From an uncultured Alphaproteobacteria bacterium (GTDB taxonomy: Bacteria; Pseudomonadota; Alphaproteobacteria; RF32; CAG-239), in contig CAKQMD010000013.1 of NCBI GenBank assembly GCA_934254925.1, forward strand, positions 1 to 43,179: DNA of 43,179 bases, in the 5' to 3' direction. Under the pieces are notes generated by a model. The model saw only the letters and a list, made by a program, of their open reading frames with translations. It was not told the origin of the DNA and did no database searches. This document shows positions 1-7,329 of this stretch, piece after piece. Made by a program: the position numbers and the translations under genes. Each line of letters begins with the position of its first letter. Position 1 is the stretch's first letter.

Positions 1-96
1 GCCAATATGCTGGCCTTGCAAACCCGGCAGCAACTGGCGGTCAATTCGCTGTCGTTGGCTTCGCAGGCCTCACAGTCGATTCTTAAGCTGTTTTAA
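1..96 (+). CDS. fliC: Flagellin, C-terminal fragment (5' end outside window)
   Basis: The first 31 codons in frame 1 end in TAA at 94-96. They read as the conserved C-terminal D0 helix of bacterial flagellin: a segment around LALQTRQQLAVNSLSLAS followed by a hydrophobic end in ILKLF. In flagellins this helix packs with the N-terminal helix to form the filament core and carries the export/assembly determinant. The start and most of the gene lie outside the window, so the copy cannot be judged intact. The next gene converges on it from the opposite strand with only 7 bases between stop codons. The call rests on the terminal helix alone but that pattern is distinctive. Confidence 0.8.
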   Translation, partial: ANMLALQTRQQLAVNSLSLASQASQSILKLF

Positions 97-103
97 TCAG
101 AGT

Positions 104-601
104 TCAGGCTTGTCCGACGGTTTCCATTAATATGGGATAAAGTGCGCGTTTGGGGTCCATCCCTTTAACCAAGACTGCTTTGAAAATCGGGTACATCCGC
201 TCACATTCCTTGATGGCGATGTCTATCATGCGGGAGATTTTGTCTTCAATGTCTTCTTCGCCGGAGCTGAGAATGACGGAATGTTTAAAAACCGGAATGT
301 TTTGTTCGGTCCAATAAGAAAAATGTCCGACCCAGAGCTCTTCGTTGGCCAGAGCTAGGAGTTCGAAAATTTTGCTGCGGTCTTCAATGGTGGTTTCCAG
401 ATCCATCAGACAAGACAAATGCAGGCATTGCATGTTGCTTTCCCAGGCGAAAAAAAGAAGCATGTTGTTCCATTTGCCCTGGACTTCAACGACGACTTCG
501 TTGATGTTGCGGCGTTCCAGTTCAAAAGAACGGGTTGAAAAAATGGTTTCGACAATGTCTATCGGGTTATAAACAGGGGCACGATTCTCTGCCAGGTTCA
601 T
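104..601 (-). CDS. YbjN-domain protein
   Basis: 165 residues with no signal peptide or membrane segment. The pattern (an N-terminal 'NPIDIVETIF' segment, central beta strands such as WNNMLLFFAWE and a C-terminal helix with ECERMYPIFKAVLVKG) matches the alphaproteobacterial YbjN family. YbjN proteins are small cytosolic proteins resembling type III secretion chaperones; in E. coli YbjN is linked to motility, biofilm and stress phenotypes, with no known biochemical activity. The ATG at 601 is preceded by GGAG eight bases upstream. It lies tail to tail with the flagellin gene. Family assignment is fairly secure; the role is unknown. Confidence 0.7.
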   Translation of the reverse strand: MNLAENRAPVYNPIDIVETIFSTRSFELERRNINEVVVEVQGKWNNMLLFFAWESNMQCLHLSCLMDLETTIEDRSKIFELLALANEELWVGHFSYWTEQNIPVFKHSVILSSGEEDIEDKISRMIDIAIKECERMYPIFKAVLVKGMDPKRALYPILMETVGQA

Positions 602-660
602 TGACGGTTCTCCAGGTTAGAAAGGACGATTCATTTCGCCGCTGAATTCAGATTGCCTGT

Positions 661-692
661 CCGAGTCGCAGAAGACAAGTCCCGAGTCGCAG
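661..692. repeat. Direct repeat of CCGAGTCGCAG upstream of the YbjN-like gene
   Basis: The 11-mer CCGAGTCGCAG occurs at 661-671 and again at 682-692, 21 bp apart (two helical turns), in the divergent region between the YbjN-like gene and lgt. Each copy contains GAGTC, which fits the GANTC site methylated by CcrM in many alphaproteobacteria. It could be a regulator-binding pair or chance. Confidence 0.35.
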
Positions 693-851
693 TTTTCCAC
701 CAAAATAGTGAAAATAAAAGATCCGTATTTTGTTTATTTTGTAAAATCAATGCGTTATCTTGCGAGTCTGTGTAAAGAATTTTTAAGATGTGGATATATT
801 TTTTTAAATTAATATAGTGTTAAGAAAAACAGGATCTTGGAGAAGTTGCAG

Positions 852-1643
852 ATGGAAGGTTTGAGTTTTCCCGAAATTTCGCCGGTGATGTTCAGCATCG
901 GCCCATTGGCGGTACGCTGGTATTCGATGGCTTATCTGTTTGGTATTTTGGCTGCTTGGTGGTTGGCGTCCAGGGTTGTTCGCCGTTATGATTTGGGGCT
1001 GAGCAAACAAAATCTGGAAGATTTTGTTTTTTACGTTACTTTGGGGATTGTGCTCGGCGGTCGTTTAGGATATGCGATTTTTTACGGCGGGGCGGCCATG
1101 TGGGCGCAGCCGCTGCAGATCCTGGAAGTGTGGAAAGGCGGCATGTCTTTTCACGGCGGGGCGCTTGGAGTGGTTGTCGCGACTTATTTGTTTTCCCGCA
1201 AAATCAAATATCCATTTTTGCAGTTAACGGATTTGATCGTGCTGTTTGCGCCGATCGGCATTTGTTGCGGTCGGTTGGCCAATTTTATCAACGACGAACT
1301 ATGGGGCAGGGTGACAGATGTGCCTTGGGCGGTGCGCTTTCCCAACGGGGGGTATTTGCCGCGGCATCCGTCGCAGTTGTATGAGGCCTTTTTTGAGGGT
1401 GTGGTGATGCTGATTGTTTTGAATTGGTTGTGGCGTTATGAAAGCGTGCGCCGTCGTTCGGGGTTGGTTTCGGCTTTGTTTGTTTTGTTTTACGGGATTT
1501 TTCGGATTTCCATGGAACAGTTCCGGGAGCCGGATGCTCAGCTGGGCTTTTTGATCGGTGGTTTGACCATGGGGCAGCTTTTGTCTTTGCCGTTGGTGAT
1601 TCTCGGTGCCGGAATCGCCGTTTGGAAGGTCAGGCAAAAATAG
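852..1643 (+). CDS. lgt: Prolipoprotein diacylglyceryl transferase (Lgt)
   Basis: Integral inner-membrane enzyme that moves the diacylglyceryl group from phosphatidylglycerol to the lipobox cysteine of prolipoproteins, the first step of lipoprotein maturation. The 263 residues show the family signatures in order: GGRLGYAIFY, the SFHGGALG segment with its essential His, the Lgt signature around GRLANFINDELWGR, HPSQLYEAF, and a C-terminal FREPDAQLGFL region, with about seven membrane spans. I place the start at ATG 852, preceded by GGAGAAG at 839-845. A TTG at 837 is in frame but overlaps that ribosome site. Likely substrates in this window include Pal. The 3' end overlaps the convergent gene by 14 bp. 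Confidence 0.96.
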   Translation: MEGLSFPEISPVMFSIGPLAVRWYSMAYLFGILAAWWLASRVVRRYDLGLSKQNLEDFVFYVTLGIVLGGRLGYAIFYGGAAMWAQPLQILEVWKGGMSFHGGALGVVVATYLFSRKIKYPFLQLTDLIVLFAPIGICCGRLANFINDELWGRVTDVPWAVRFPNGGYLPRHPSQLYEAFFEGVVMLIVLNWLWRYESVRRRSGLVSALFVLFYGIFRISMEQFREPDAQLGFLIGGLTMGQLLSLPLVILGAGIAVWKVRQK

Positions 1644-1974
1644 TGGCACTTTCGCTGTAGGCGCTGGCCGGGACCAAAGCCAGATGGCCTTTGGAATCGC
1701 GAATGATGCGAAAACAGCTGCCGGAAATGGGGTATTTTTGCCCTTGGACAACGGTTTCTATGGCCGAGATTTTTCGACTGTCGACGATTTTCAAATACCC
1801 GTACACAGAGATTAGGGCGGCACTGTGCGAAGCGCTGTAGGTCCAAAAAATGCCGTCGGACAGCGTTTTGTCTAAGAAGCTCAGCTTCTTGAGCTCAAAG
1901 TCTCCGGAAAGACGCAGGCCGTATTTGTATGCGATGCGTTTGGCTTTGTCTGTATCTGCAATAAAATCAAGCAT
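1630..1974 (-). CDS. Small hypothetical protein
   Basis: 114 residues from the ATG at 1974, which has a good GAGG ribosome site five bases upstream. In-frame ATG 2004 and TTG 2034 lie further upstream but lack one. The protein is soluble, without signal peptide or clear motif. It contains a central SHSAALISVYGYLKIV strand-like segment and ends in SATIFA. I do not recognise a family. It lies about 100 bp downstream of the GGDEF-like gene on the same strand, so it may be co-transcribed, and its 3' end overlaps the end of lgt by 14 bp. The ribosome site and position support a real gene; function is unknown. Confidence 0.55.
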   Translation of the reverse strand: MLDFIADTDKAKRIAYKYGLRLSGDFELKKLSFLDKTLSDGIFWTYSASHSAALISVYGYLKIVDSRKISAIETVVQGQKYPISGSCFRIIRDSKGHLALVPASAYSESATIFA

Positions 1975-2075
1975 GTAAGCCTCTGTGGCTGTTAACGATA
2001 CCATAGGTATAACATATTTTATTGACAAAATCAATGACGTAATTTGACGAAATATGTGAACTTTTTGTTACAGCA

Positions 2076-3254
2076 TCAGGCTTTTGAGGTGACGTTATGG
2101 CTAAATGACAAGGTTTTTGAAAGTACTTTGTGGGCGCGAACCAAAACTTCAAAGGCATTGGCGTCGCTGCGCTTTTTTTCGGCAATGCTGCCTGAGACGG
2201 TGATTTTGACCGGACGGCTGCGGCCGTAGAGCTTAAAGGCCGCTGCGGCAATGGAACGGCGGATACTTTCCAGATTGTTGTAGCCTTCGTTTTTATCTTC
2301 GTTTTTGAAAATGATAACAAATTCGTCTTCGTTATAACGATAAATCAGATCTTCGGCAGCAGTGTTGTCGCGGATTTTAAGTGAGATCATGCGCAGCAGT
2401 TTGTCACGGTTGCGACGTCCGAACATTAGGGAGAGTTTATCGTAGTCGTCAACAGAGAGAATCCCTAAGCTGTATTTTAACGGAAAATCTTTGCTTTGTG
2501 AGATGAAGGCGTTGCGGCTGGAAAAACCGGTGAGGTTGTCTTGATAAATGCCAAAATAAACGTCGGCGGCGACGGCCAGAAGAACAGTCAGGGCTGCCGA
2601 GGAAAAGAAAATCGTCAGGGCCGTGCTTGACGTTGCTTGGTAAAAGCCGCAGGCGATTTCCAGTCCGGCGAAAGCCAAGGCGTAGTCAAGAATGCTGCCG
2701 CTGAAGGCATTGCGGATGAAAGCGGCGCTTATAAACAGAACAAACAGCAGCAGACTTAAGCTCGGCAGGCCGTTTCCCGTTGTCGGATCCAAACGGGGCG
2801 TAAGCTCCAGCGCGTGCAGGGCGAGTTTTTCGGCCAGGGCAAATTGGGCAAAAACAATTAACAGCCAATAGACGTTGCTGCGGCGCAACAACCGTTGAGC
2901 CGGCAGGAAGTAAAAAACGATCAGATTCAACGGTATGAAAAAGGTCAGGTATAGGTAGGCCGGTTGTTGTAAAAAATCGCTGCCGTATTTGTTTTTGAAA
3001 AAATTAATCAAAATATAGGCCAGGGTCGTGATCAGAATATAAAAAACAGGTTTGTTTTGGTTAAAATACAACAGGATGAGAAAAGTGGCAAAGCTCAAAA
3101 CGTAGAAAGCCCCGTGGTAGGTCAGCTGCAGCGACGTACTGACAGTGCCGGCCAGGCAATATCCGATCAGGGCAACGGCAAAAATCAGCGCCGGAACAAA
3201 TAAGTTGCGGCAGAGGGGAAGAGCATGATCCAGAGGGGCCAAAAGTTTGTTCAC
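2076..3254 (-). CDS. Multi-spanning membrane protein with a degenerate GGDEF domain
   Basis: 392 residues. The N-terminal ~235 residues hold about seven hydrophobic spans, and the C-terminal ~160 form a GGDEF (diguanylate-cyclase type) domain: the DNLTGFSSRNAF start motif, the metal-binding-like SVDDYDKLS segment and the RYNEDEFVIIF strand. The signature reads NEDEF instead of GGDEF, so both glycines that contact GTP are lost. The inhibitory RxxD site reads AAED. Cyclase activity is therefore doubtful; by family knowledge it may instead bind nucleotide or a partner protein. Start is GTG at 3254 after an AAAGGA site. Membrane sensing of an unknown signal linked to c-di-GMP control of motility is plausible given nearby flagellar genes, but not shown. 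Confidence 0.8.
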   Translation of the reverse strand: MNKLLAPLDHALPLCRNLFVPALIFAVALIGYCLAGTVSTSLQLTYHGAFYVLSFATFLILLYFNQNKPVFYILITTLAYILINFFKNKYGSDFLQQPAYLYLTFFIPLNLIVFYFLPAQRLLRRSNVYWLLIVFAQFALAEKLALHALELTPRLDPTTGNGLPSLSLLLFVLFISAAFIRNAFSGSILDYALAFAGLEIACGFYQATSSTALTIFFSSAALTVLLAVAADVYFGIYQDNLTGFSSRNAFISQSKDFPLKYSLGILSVDDYDKLSLMFGRRNRDKLLRMISLKIRDNTAAEDLIYRYNEDEFVIIFKNEDKNEGYNNLESIRRSIAAAAFKLYGRSRPVKITVSGSIAEKKRSDANAFEVLVRAHKVLSKTLSFSHNVTSKA

Positions 3255-3296
3255 GTTATTTTCCTTTCAATGGCCTTTAGGATAAGCAAGATAAGT

Positions 3297-4379
3297 TTAA
3301 ATTTTATTTACGCATTTTAAAATTGAGCTGTCGCCGTAAGAATAAAAACGGTATTTTTCAGCAATGGCATGGGCGTAGCCTTCCTTCATGCGATCTATAC
3401 CGGCAAGGGCGCAAACCAACATGAACAAGGTCGATTTGGGCAGGTGGAAGTTGGTGATCAGGTTGTCGACGATTTTGAATTTGTAGCCCGGGGTAATGAA
3501 GATATCGGTATCGCCGGCGAAGGGATGCAAGGTTCCCCGATTGTCGGCGGCGCTTTCCAAAAGGCGTAGAGAAGTCGTTCCGACGGCAATGACGCGTTTG
3601 CCTTCTCGGCGAGCCTGATTGATTTCGGCGACGGCATCATCGGTGATGATTCCGTATTCGGCGTGCATTTTGTGATCTTTGGTATCTTCGGTTTTGACAG
3701 GAAGAAAGGTTCCCGCGCCGACATGCAGCGTCAGGAACACTTCTCGAACGCCTTTTTGGCGAAGAGCGTCCAAAACCCGGGGCGTGAAATGCAGTCCGGC
3801 AGTCGGAGCGGCGACGGCGCCTTCGTGTTTGGCATAGACGGTTTGGTAGTTTTCTTTGTCATTATAACGGTCCCAAAGGCCGGCACGCGGTTTTTCGCGT
3901 TTTATGTAAGGCGGCAGCGGCATGGAACCGTATTGTTCCAGTTTGGCTCCGAGGTGTTGCGGTTGACAGCTAAATTGCAGCATGACGCCGTCGTCTTCTT
4001 TTTTTTCAATGACGACAGCTTGAAAATCTGAGCTTTCTGCCGGAATTTCCTGGCAGTAAAAGGTGACAACGTCTCCTGGGCGCAGGCGTTTGGAGTTTTT
4101 TACAAAAGCCCACCAGTTTATTCCGTCAACCGGACGGTAAAGCGTAACTTCAACGCGAGCTTCGCCGTGAGCCCCGTACAGGCGGGCGGGGATGACCTTG
4201 GTGTCGTTAAAGACCAAAACATCGCCGGGATTTAGAAGATCCGGCAGGTCATAAAAGTGGCGGTCGCGGATGACGCCGGGGTTCGACAAGTCCAGCAGCC
4301 GGGAATGGTCGCGCGGAGAAACCGGCTCCTTGGCGATTAAATCACGATCCAATTCAAAGTCAAAAACATCTACCTGCAT
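3297..4379 (-). CDS. queA: S-adenosylmethionine:tRNA ribosyltransferase-isomerase (QueA)
   Basis: Transfers and isomerises the ribosyl moiety of SAM onto 7-aminomethyl-7-deazaguanine in tRNA anticodons, giving epoxyqueuosine in the queuosine pathway. The 360 residues show the full family pattern: an N-terminal FDFELDRDLIAKEP, DHSRLLDL, VLVFNDTKVIPARL, PLPPYIKR, YQTVYAKHEGAVAAPTAGLHFT, TLHVGAGTFLPV, GTTSLRLLESA and the C-terminal FITPGYKFKIVDNLITNFHLPKSTL. Length is normal. The ATG at 4379 has an AGAGG ribosome site, and a good promoter lies at 4409-4437. It appears to be transcribed alone. Confidence 0.97.
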   Translation of the reverse strand: MQVDVFDFELDRDLIAKEPVSPRDHSRLLDLSNPGVIRDRHFYDLPDLLNPGDVLVFNDTKVIPARLYGAHGEARVEVTLYRPVDGINWWAFVKNSKRLRPGDVVTFYCQEIPAESSDFQAVVIEKKEDDGVMLQFSCQPQHLGAKLEQYGSMPLPPYIKREKPRAGLWDRYNDKENYQTVYAKHEGAVAAPTAGLHFTPRVLDALRQKGVREVFLTLHVGAGTFLPVKTEDTKDHKMHAEYGIITDDAVAEINQARREGKRVIAVGTTSLRLLESAADNRGTLHPFAGDTDIFITPGYKFKIVDNLITNFHLPKSTLFMLVCALAGIDRMKEGYAHAIAEKYRFYSYGDSSILKCVNKI

Positions 4380-4408
4380 TCTGATTGCCTCTTTTTGAAA
4401 TTTTTGTT

Positions 4409-4437
4409 GTTATAATACATTGAAAAGTCTTTAGCAA
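4409..4437 (-). promoter_or_regulatory. Putative sigma-70 promoter of queA
   Basis: On the minus strand TTGCTA (4437-4432), a 17-bp spacer and TATAAC (4414-4409) lie 30 bp upstream of the queA start codon. Pattern reading only. Confidence 0.5.
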
Positions 4438-4439
4438 GT

Positions 4440-4800
4440 TTTAATCGGTGGCAAATTGTTTTTAATTGTTTTTTTTGCTTGATTATTTGTCGGATCAATT
4501 ATAACATGCCAACGTGCTGTTGAATAACATCAACAATGGTTGGAAGTCTTCAGAAACTTTAACGCATTGCGGTGATTGGGATATACATCGTTATCCGGGC
4601 CAAGGGTATTTTATGTCGGCAAGGATTATATCCCCCCGATTATGGCCGTTTTTATGGTCGGGGAGCTTTAACTATGTCCAGAAGCTTTTGGGCTTTAAAA
4701 GTTAAAGGGTCATGACAATGCATATGATTTCTGAACTCCCCGACTACCTTTGTTTTGCTGCGTTTATTTTTTTCATTATTTTATAACAGCACCGGGAGCA
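4440..4800. other. Intergenic region between queA and the LysR-type gene
   Basis: About 360 bases without a convincing gene. A GTG-started 63-codon frame at 4514-4705 has no ribosome site. A hairpin with 6-bp arms CCCCGA/TCGGGG lies near 4636-4665. A possible -10 TATAAC sits near 4500. LysR-type regulators often bind such upstream regions, but I can point to no specific operator. Confidence 0.4.
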
Positions 4801-4804
4801 TCAT

Positions 4805-5680
4805 ATGATTAGCAAGAAGGATCTAATGAAATCCGAAGGCCTGCTGTTATTATTGGCTATCGCCCAGAATGAAGGCAAAAGGAAGGCGTCGGAAGTTTTG
4901 AATACCTCGGTGGATACCATTAACAAATATATCGGCAATTTGGAATCTGACCTCGGCATCAAGCTGCTGAGCAGCAACGGACGCGGCAGTATGCTGACTC
5001 CGGCCGCCTATAGGCTGATGGAAGCTGCCGGCAATATCAAGCATATTCTTGACGAAGTCGGCGTTTTGAAGTCTTCCAGCACCGAGGTGTCGGGAGAGGT
5101 CAGAGTTTCTATGGTTTTGGGGGCCAGCGCCAATATGGTGCCGAAAGACGTTAGCAATTTCTTTGATGACTATCCGAAAGTTAAGCTGGTTTCCCTTTCG
5201 ACGGATAAAATGCCAAATCTGAGCAATATGGAAGCAGATTTGGCAATTGTTTATGATGTGCCGCAAAATAACGACGTGGTTAAATTGTATGAAAAGACGG
5301 TCAAATGCGGTTATTTTGCATCGCCGTCTTATTTGTCGACTTACGGCTATCCAATTGACTTGGAAGATATGTTGGAAAATCACCGTGTGGTGATGAAGGT
5401 GAACGAGTATAATCACCTCAAAGGCGTGGATCCAATGCGCCGCGCCAAAAATGTGGTGTTTCGCAGCAATATCAGTTTTGCTTTGATGGAAGTTATCAGA
5501 AACGGTTTGGGGATCGGCGTCATGCCCATGCGTTTTAACAACGAAGGTTTTGTGTGTTTGGATAATATTGCTTGTGATGCGACGCTTACCTTTTATATGA
5601 TCGGCCATAAAAGCACAAAAGATACACCTCGTATTCGGACGGTGATTAATTATTACAAGAGCCTGATGGACAAGATGTAA
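4805..5680 (+). CDS. LysR-type transcriptional regulator
   Basis: 291 residues. The N-terminal winged helix-turn-helix spans roughly residues 10-70 (EGLLLLLAIAQNEGKRKASEVLNTS, then a recognition region through YIGNLESDLGIKLLSS and RGSMLTPAAYRL), the usual LysR arrangement. The remaining ~200 residues form a periplasmic-binding-like effector domain (GEVRVSMVLGASANMVP, EADLAIVYD, FALMEVIRNGLGIGVMP). The conserved arginine of typical LysR recognition helices is weakly kept, so it is a divergent member. The ATG at 4805 follows GGGAGC. No divergently transcribed target is adjacent except queA on the other strand, so effector and targets are unknown. A terminator follows. Confidence 0.82.
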   Translation: MISKKDLMKSEGLLLLLAIAQNEGKRKASEVLNTSVDTINKYIGNLESDLGIKLLSSNGRGSMLTPAAYRLMEAAGNIKHILDEVGVLKSSSTEVSGEVRVSMVLGASANMVPKDVSNFFDDYPKVKLVSLSTDKMPNLSNMEADLAIVYDVPQNNDVVKLYEKTVKCGYFASPSYLSTYGYPIDLEDMLENHRVVMKVNEYNHLKGVDPMRRAKNVVFRSNISFALMEVIRNGLGIGVMPMRFNNEGFVCLDNIACDATLTFYMIGHKSTKDTPRIRTVINYYKSLMDKM

Positions 5681-5692
5681 GGAAAATGCCGT

Positions 5693-5731
5693 AAAAAAAA
5701 CACCGGCAGTCGTTTGACTGCCGGTGTTTTT
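5693..5731. terminator. Bidirectional intrinsic terminator
   Basis: An 11-bp perfect stem (CACCGGCAGTC at 5701-5711 with GACTGCCGGTG at 5716-5726) and a GTTT loop, flanked by A8 and T5. It sits between the converging LysR-type gene and the membrane-protein gene and can serve both. Confidence 0.9.
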
Positions 5732-5739
5732 GTTGGCGT

Positions 5740-6573
5740 TTAACGATCCAGTTTTTCCGGAATGGAAAGAATTGCCCGAGCAATGTCAATCGTAAAATAA
5801 TAAAATAAGAAGGTCAAATAGCCGGCCAGCGGCAGCAGAGCACCCGACGCGTAAATGCTGATGTCAGACAGATATTGGTAAAGTTCTTCTTTGTATTGGA
5901 AGTTTTCAAACATTAGTTTGCACAGCAGATAGGCGGCGCTAAGGACTGAACCGCAGAATAAAATTGGCAAGAGTTTGAGGCTGCCTTTGGCGAAAAATGT
6001 CAGCAGACCGATGAACTCTTCTCCGGCAGAGGAATCCTGAGCGATTTTGACGTTAAGAGATTCCGGATTTAAACACATGGCCATCCAGTAAAGGCTGAGG
6101 ATCGTCAACCCCACTCCCAGCAGGAAATAACTGAAATCGCTGAGGTTAATGGCGATAATCAGGCCGCCGATAAAGCAAATAATGCCGAAGATGGCATTTA
6201 GCAGGCAGGTGATGTCCAAAATGGCGACGGTTGAGATTTTGACCGGTGTGTTTTTTATCTGGTTGGTTAAGCAGGGCAGGCTTTTGGCTGCGATGTATTG
6301 GAAAAGCAAGATGGTAAAAAACGCCAAAAGGCCAAGTCCGAGGCAGGCTCCCCAGCTGAAGGCCGAGTATTTTGCCGGAATGACAAAAGCAACGATCAAA
6401 CACAAAGCGGCGATGACATAAAGCATGAAAAGGCCGAGACGGCTGAACCATTTTTCGTTGCTTTCCAGAAAATTGTTAAAGGTGGTTTTTTTGAGCCATT
6501 TGAAACAGCTGTCAATGACGGAAACCAGAAAGCCGTTGTCGGCGGCGGATGGGGCGGCGGTATTTTTTGCCAT
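5740..6573 (-). CDS. Multi-spanning inner-membrane protein, function unknown
   Basis: 277 residues with a short cytosolic N-terminus and about six hydrophobic spans, including FMLYVIAALCLIVAFVIPA near residue 50, ILDITCLLNAIFGIICFIGGLIIAINL near 130 and a final LLPLAGYLTFLFYYFTIDIARAIL segment. I recognise no family motif. The ATG at 6573 has a strong AAAGGAG ribosome site. It is monocistronic with a shared terminator. The tRNA-Leu island lies immediately upstream, so in the ancestral arrangement this gene probably sat just downstream of the tRNA gene. Confidence 0.7.
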   Translation of the reverse strand: MAKNTAAPSAADNGFLVSVIDSCFKWLKKTTFNNFLESNEKWFSRLGLFMLYVIAALCLIVAFVIPAKYSAFSWGACLGLGLLAFFTILLFQYIAAKSLPCLTNQIKNTPVKISTVAILDITCLLNAIFGIICFIGGLIIAINLSDFSYFLLGVGLTILSLYWMAMCLNPESLNVKIAQDSSAGEEFIGLLTFFAKGSLKLLPILFCGSVLSAAYLLCKLMFENFQYKEELYQYLSDISIYASGALLPLAGYLTFLFYYFTIDIARAILSIPEKLDR

Positions 6574-6730
6574 AACGTTTCTCCTTTGAAGATTAAAACA
6601 TGAGACCTTTTCATATTAAAATATTCTGATGAATCTGCAACTGTAAATGTTGTGGCGGTGAAGAAATGTTAAAAAGGATTCTTAACATAGCTTAATAAAA
6701 AAGATTGCCTCGGAAAGCGTTTTTTTTAAT

Positions 6731-6748
6731 TGGTGCGCTAGGTCGGAA
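6731..6748 (-). repeat. Copy of the tRNA-Leu 3' end (att-like, distal island boundary)
   Basis: The 18 bases at 6731-6748 match the acceptor/T-stem end of the tRNA-Leu gene (8379-8396) at 17 of 18 positions, same orientation, one C-to-T difference. Elements that integrate at tRNA 3' ends leave such a direct repeat at the far boundary. The AT-rich segment between this copy and the tRNA gene fits that reading. Confidence 0.65.
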
Positions 6749-6803
6749 ATACGGTATTTGTTTTTTGAATCAATTAACATATTAATTTAACATAATATTG
6801 TGG

Positions 6804-7280
6804 CTATTCGTCAAATTCGTATATCGAATTACCAGTAAAGATTAATGCTAAAATGAGAAAAAGTATGACAATAAGTATCGCTTTTTTCCATATTGGAAAT
6901 GCCTTATCAAGGATAACGCCGGCAATAAAGCTAACCAAAATTGCCTGTACAAGATATCTGTTAAATTGATTATAAAGCACAGAGGCGATCGGTATCCAGC
7001 CACAAACCGCAAAATACAGTCCTAATCTTGGCAAATTGGAACTTATTTGATTTAAACCTCTCTCAAACTTGGTCAGAAAAAGATTGCAGAAACCCAAAAA
7101 GAAAGCCGTTCCGAACAGAGCATAATCAAAGACAAAATTAAAAATATTTGAAAGTCGGCTTATATTGATAATCTCTATGAATAACAGAATTGGAATTAGC
7201 AAAAGCTTTGCAAACAAAAATAACCCTAAAATTAACAAAAAATTTTTAATTTTATTTTGCATTTGGTGATACCACTTCAT
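6804..7280 (-). CDS. Small AT-rich membrane protein of the tRNA-Leu island
   Basis: 158 residues, almost entirely hydrophobic, with about four to five membrane spans (FLLILGLFLFAKLLLIPILLF, VFDYALFGTAFFLGF, an LGLYFAVCGWIPIASV segment, AILVSFIAGVILD, and AILIVILFLILALIF near the C-terminus). I recognise no family. Codon use is much more AT-rich than in flanking genes, consistent with transfer. The ATG at 7280 lies inside a nested inverted repeat (7261-7313) that would fold over the start in the mRNA. It is about 50 bp downstream of the peptidoglycan-binding-domain gene on the same strand, so the two may be a unit, for example a secreted factor and a membrane partner, though nothing proves that. 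Confidence 0.65.
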   Translation of the reverse strand: MKWYHQMQNKIKNFLLILGLFLFAKLLLIPILLFIEIINISRLSNIFNFVFDYALFGTAFFLGFCNLFLTKFERGLNQISSNLPRLGLYFAVCGWIPIASVLYNQFNRYLVQAILVSFIAGVILDKAFPIWKKAILIVILFLILALIFTGNSIYEFDE

Positions 7281-7313
7281 TCTAAGTAACTTAGAGAAAT
7301 AATATCACCAAAT
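7261..7313 (-). promoter_or_regulatory. Nested hairpin over the translation start
   Basis: An 11-bp perfect inverted repeat (7261-7271 with 7303-7313) encloses a second palindrome, TCTAAGT-A-ACTTAGA at 7281-7295. In the minus-strand transcript the start codon (7280-7278) lies just after the inner palindrome and inside the outer stem. This could mask ribosome access or be a DNA operator. Confidence 0.6.
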
Positions 7314-7329
7314 TTTGTAAAGTAAAGAT

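Noticed and set aside
4514..4705. A 63-codon plus-strand frame between queA and the LysR-type gene
   Set aside because: GTG start without a ribosome site, no recognisable motif and no promoter at the right place; treated as intergenic.
4850..5608. A 252-codon minus-strand open frame
   Set aside because: Antisense to the LysR-type gene, His/Ile-rich, no ribosome site.
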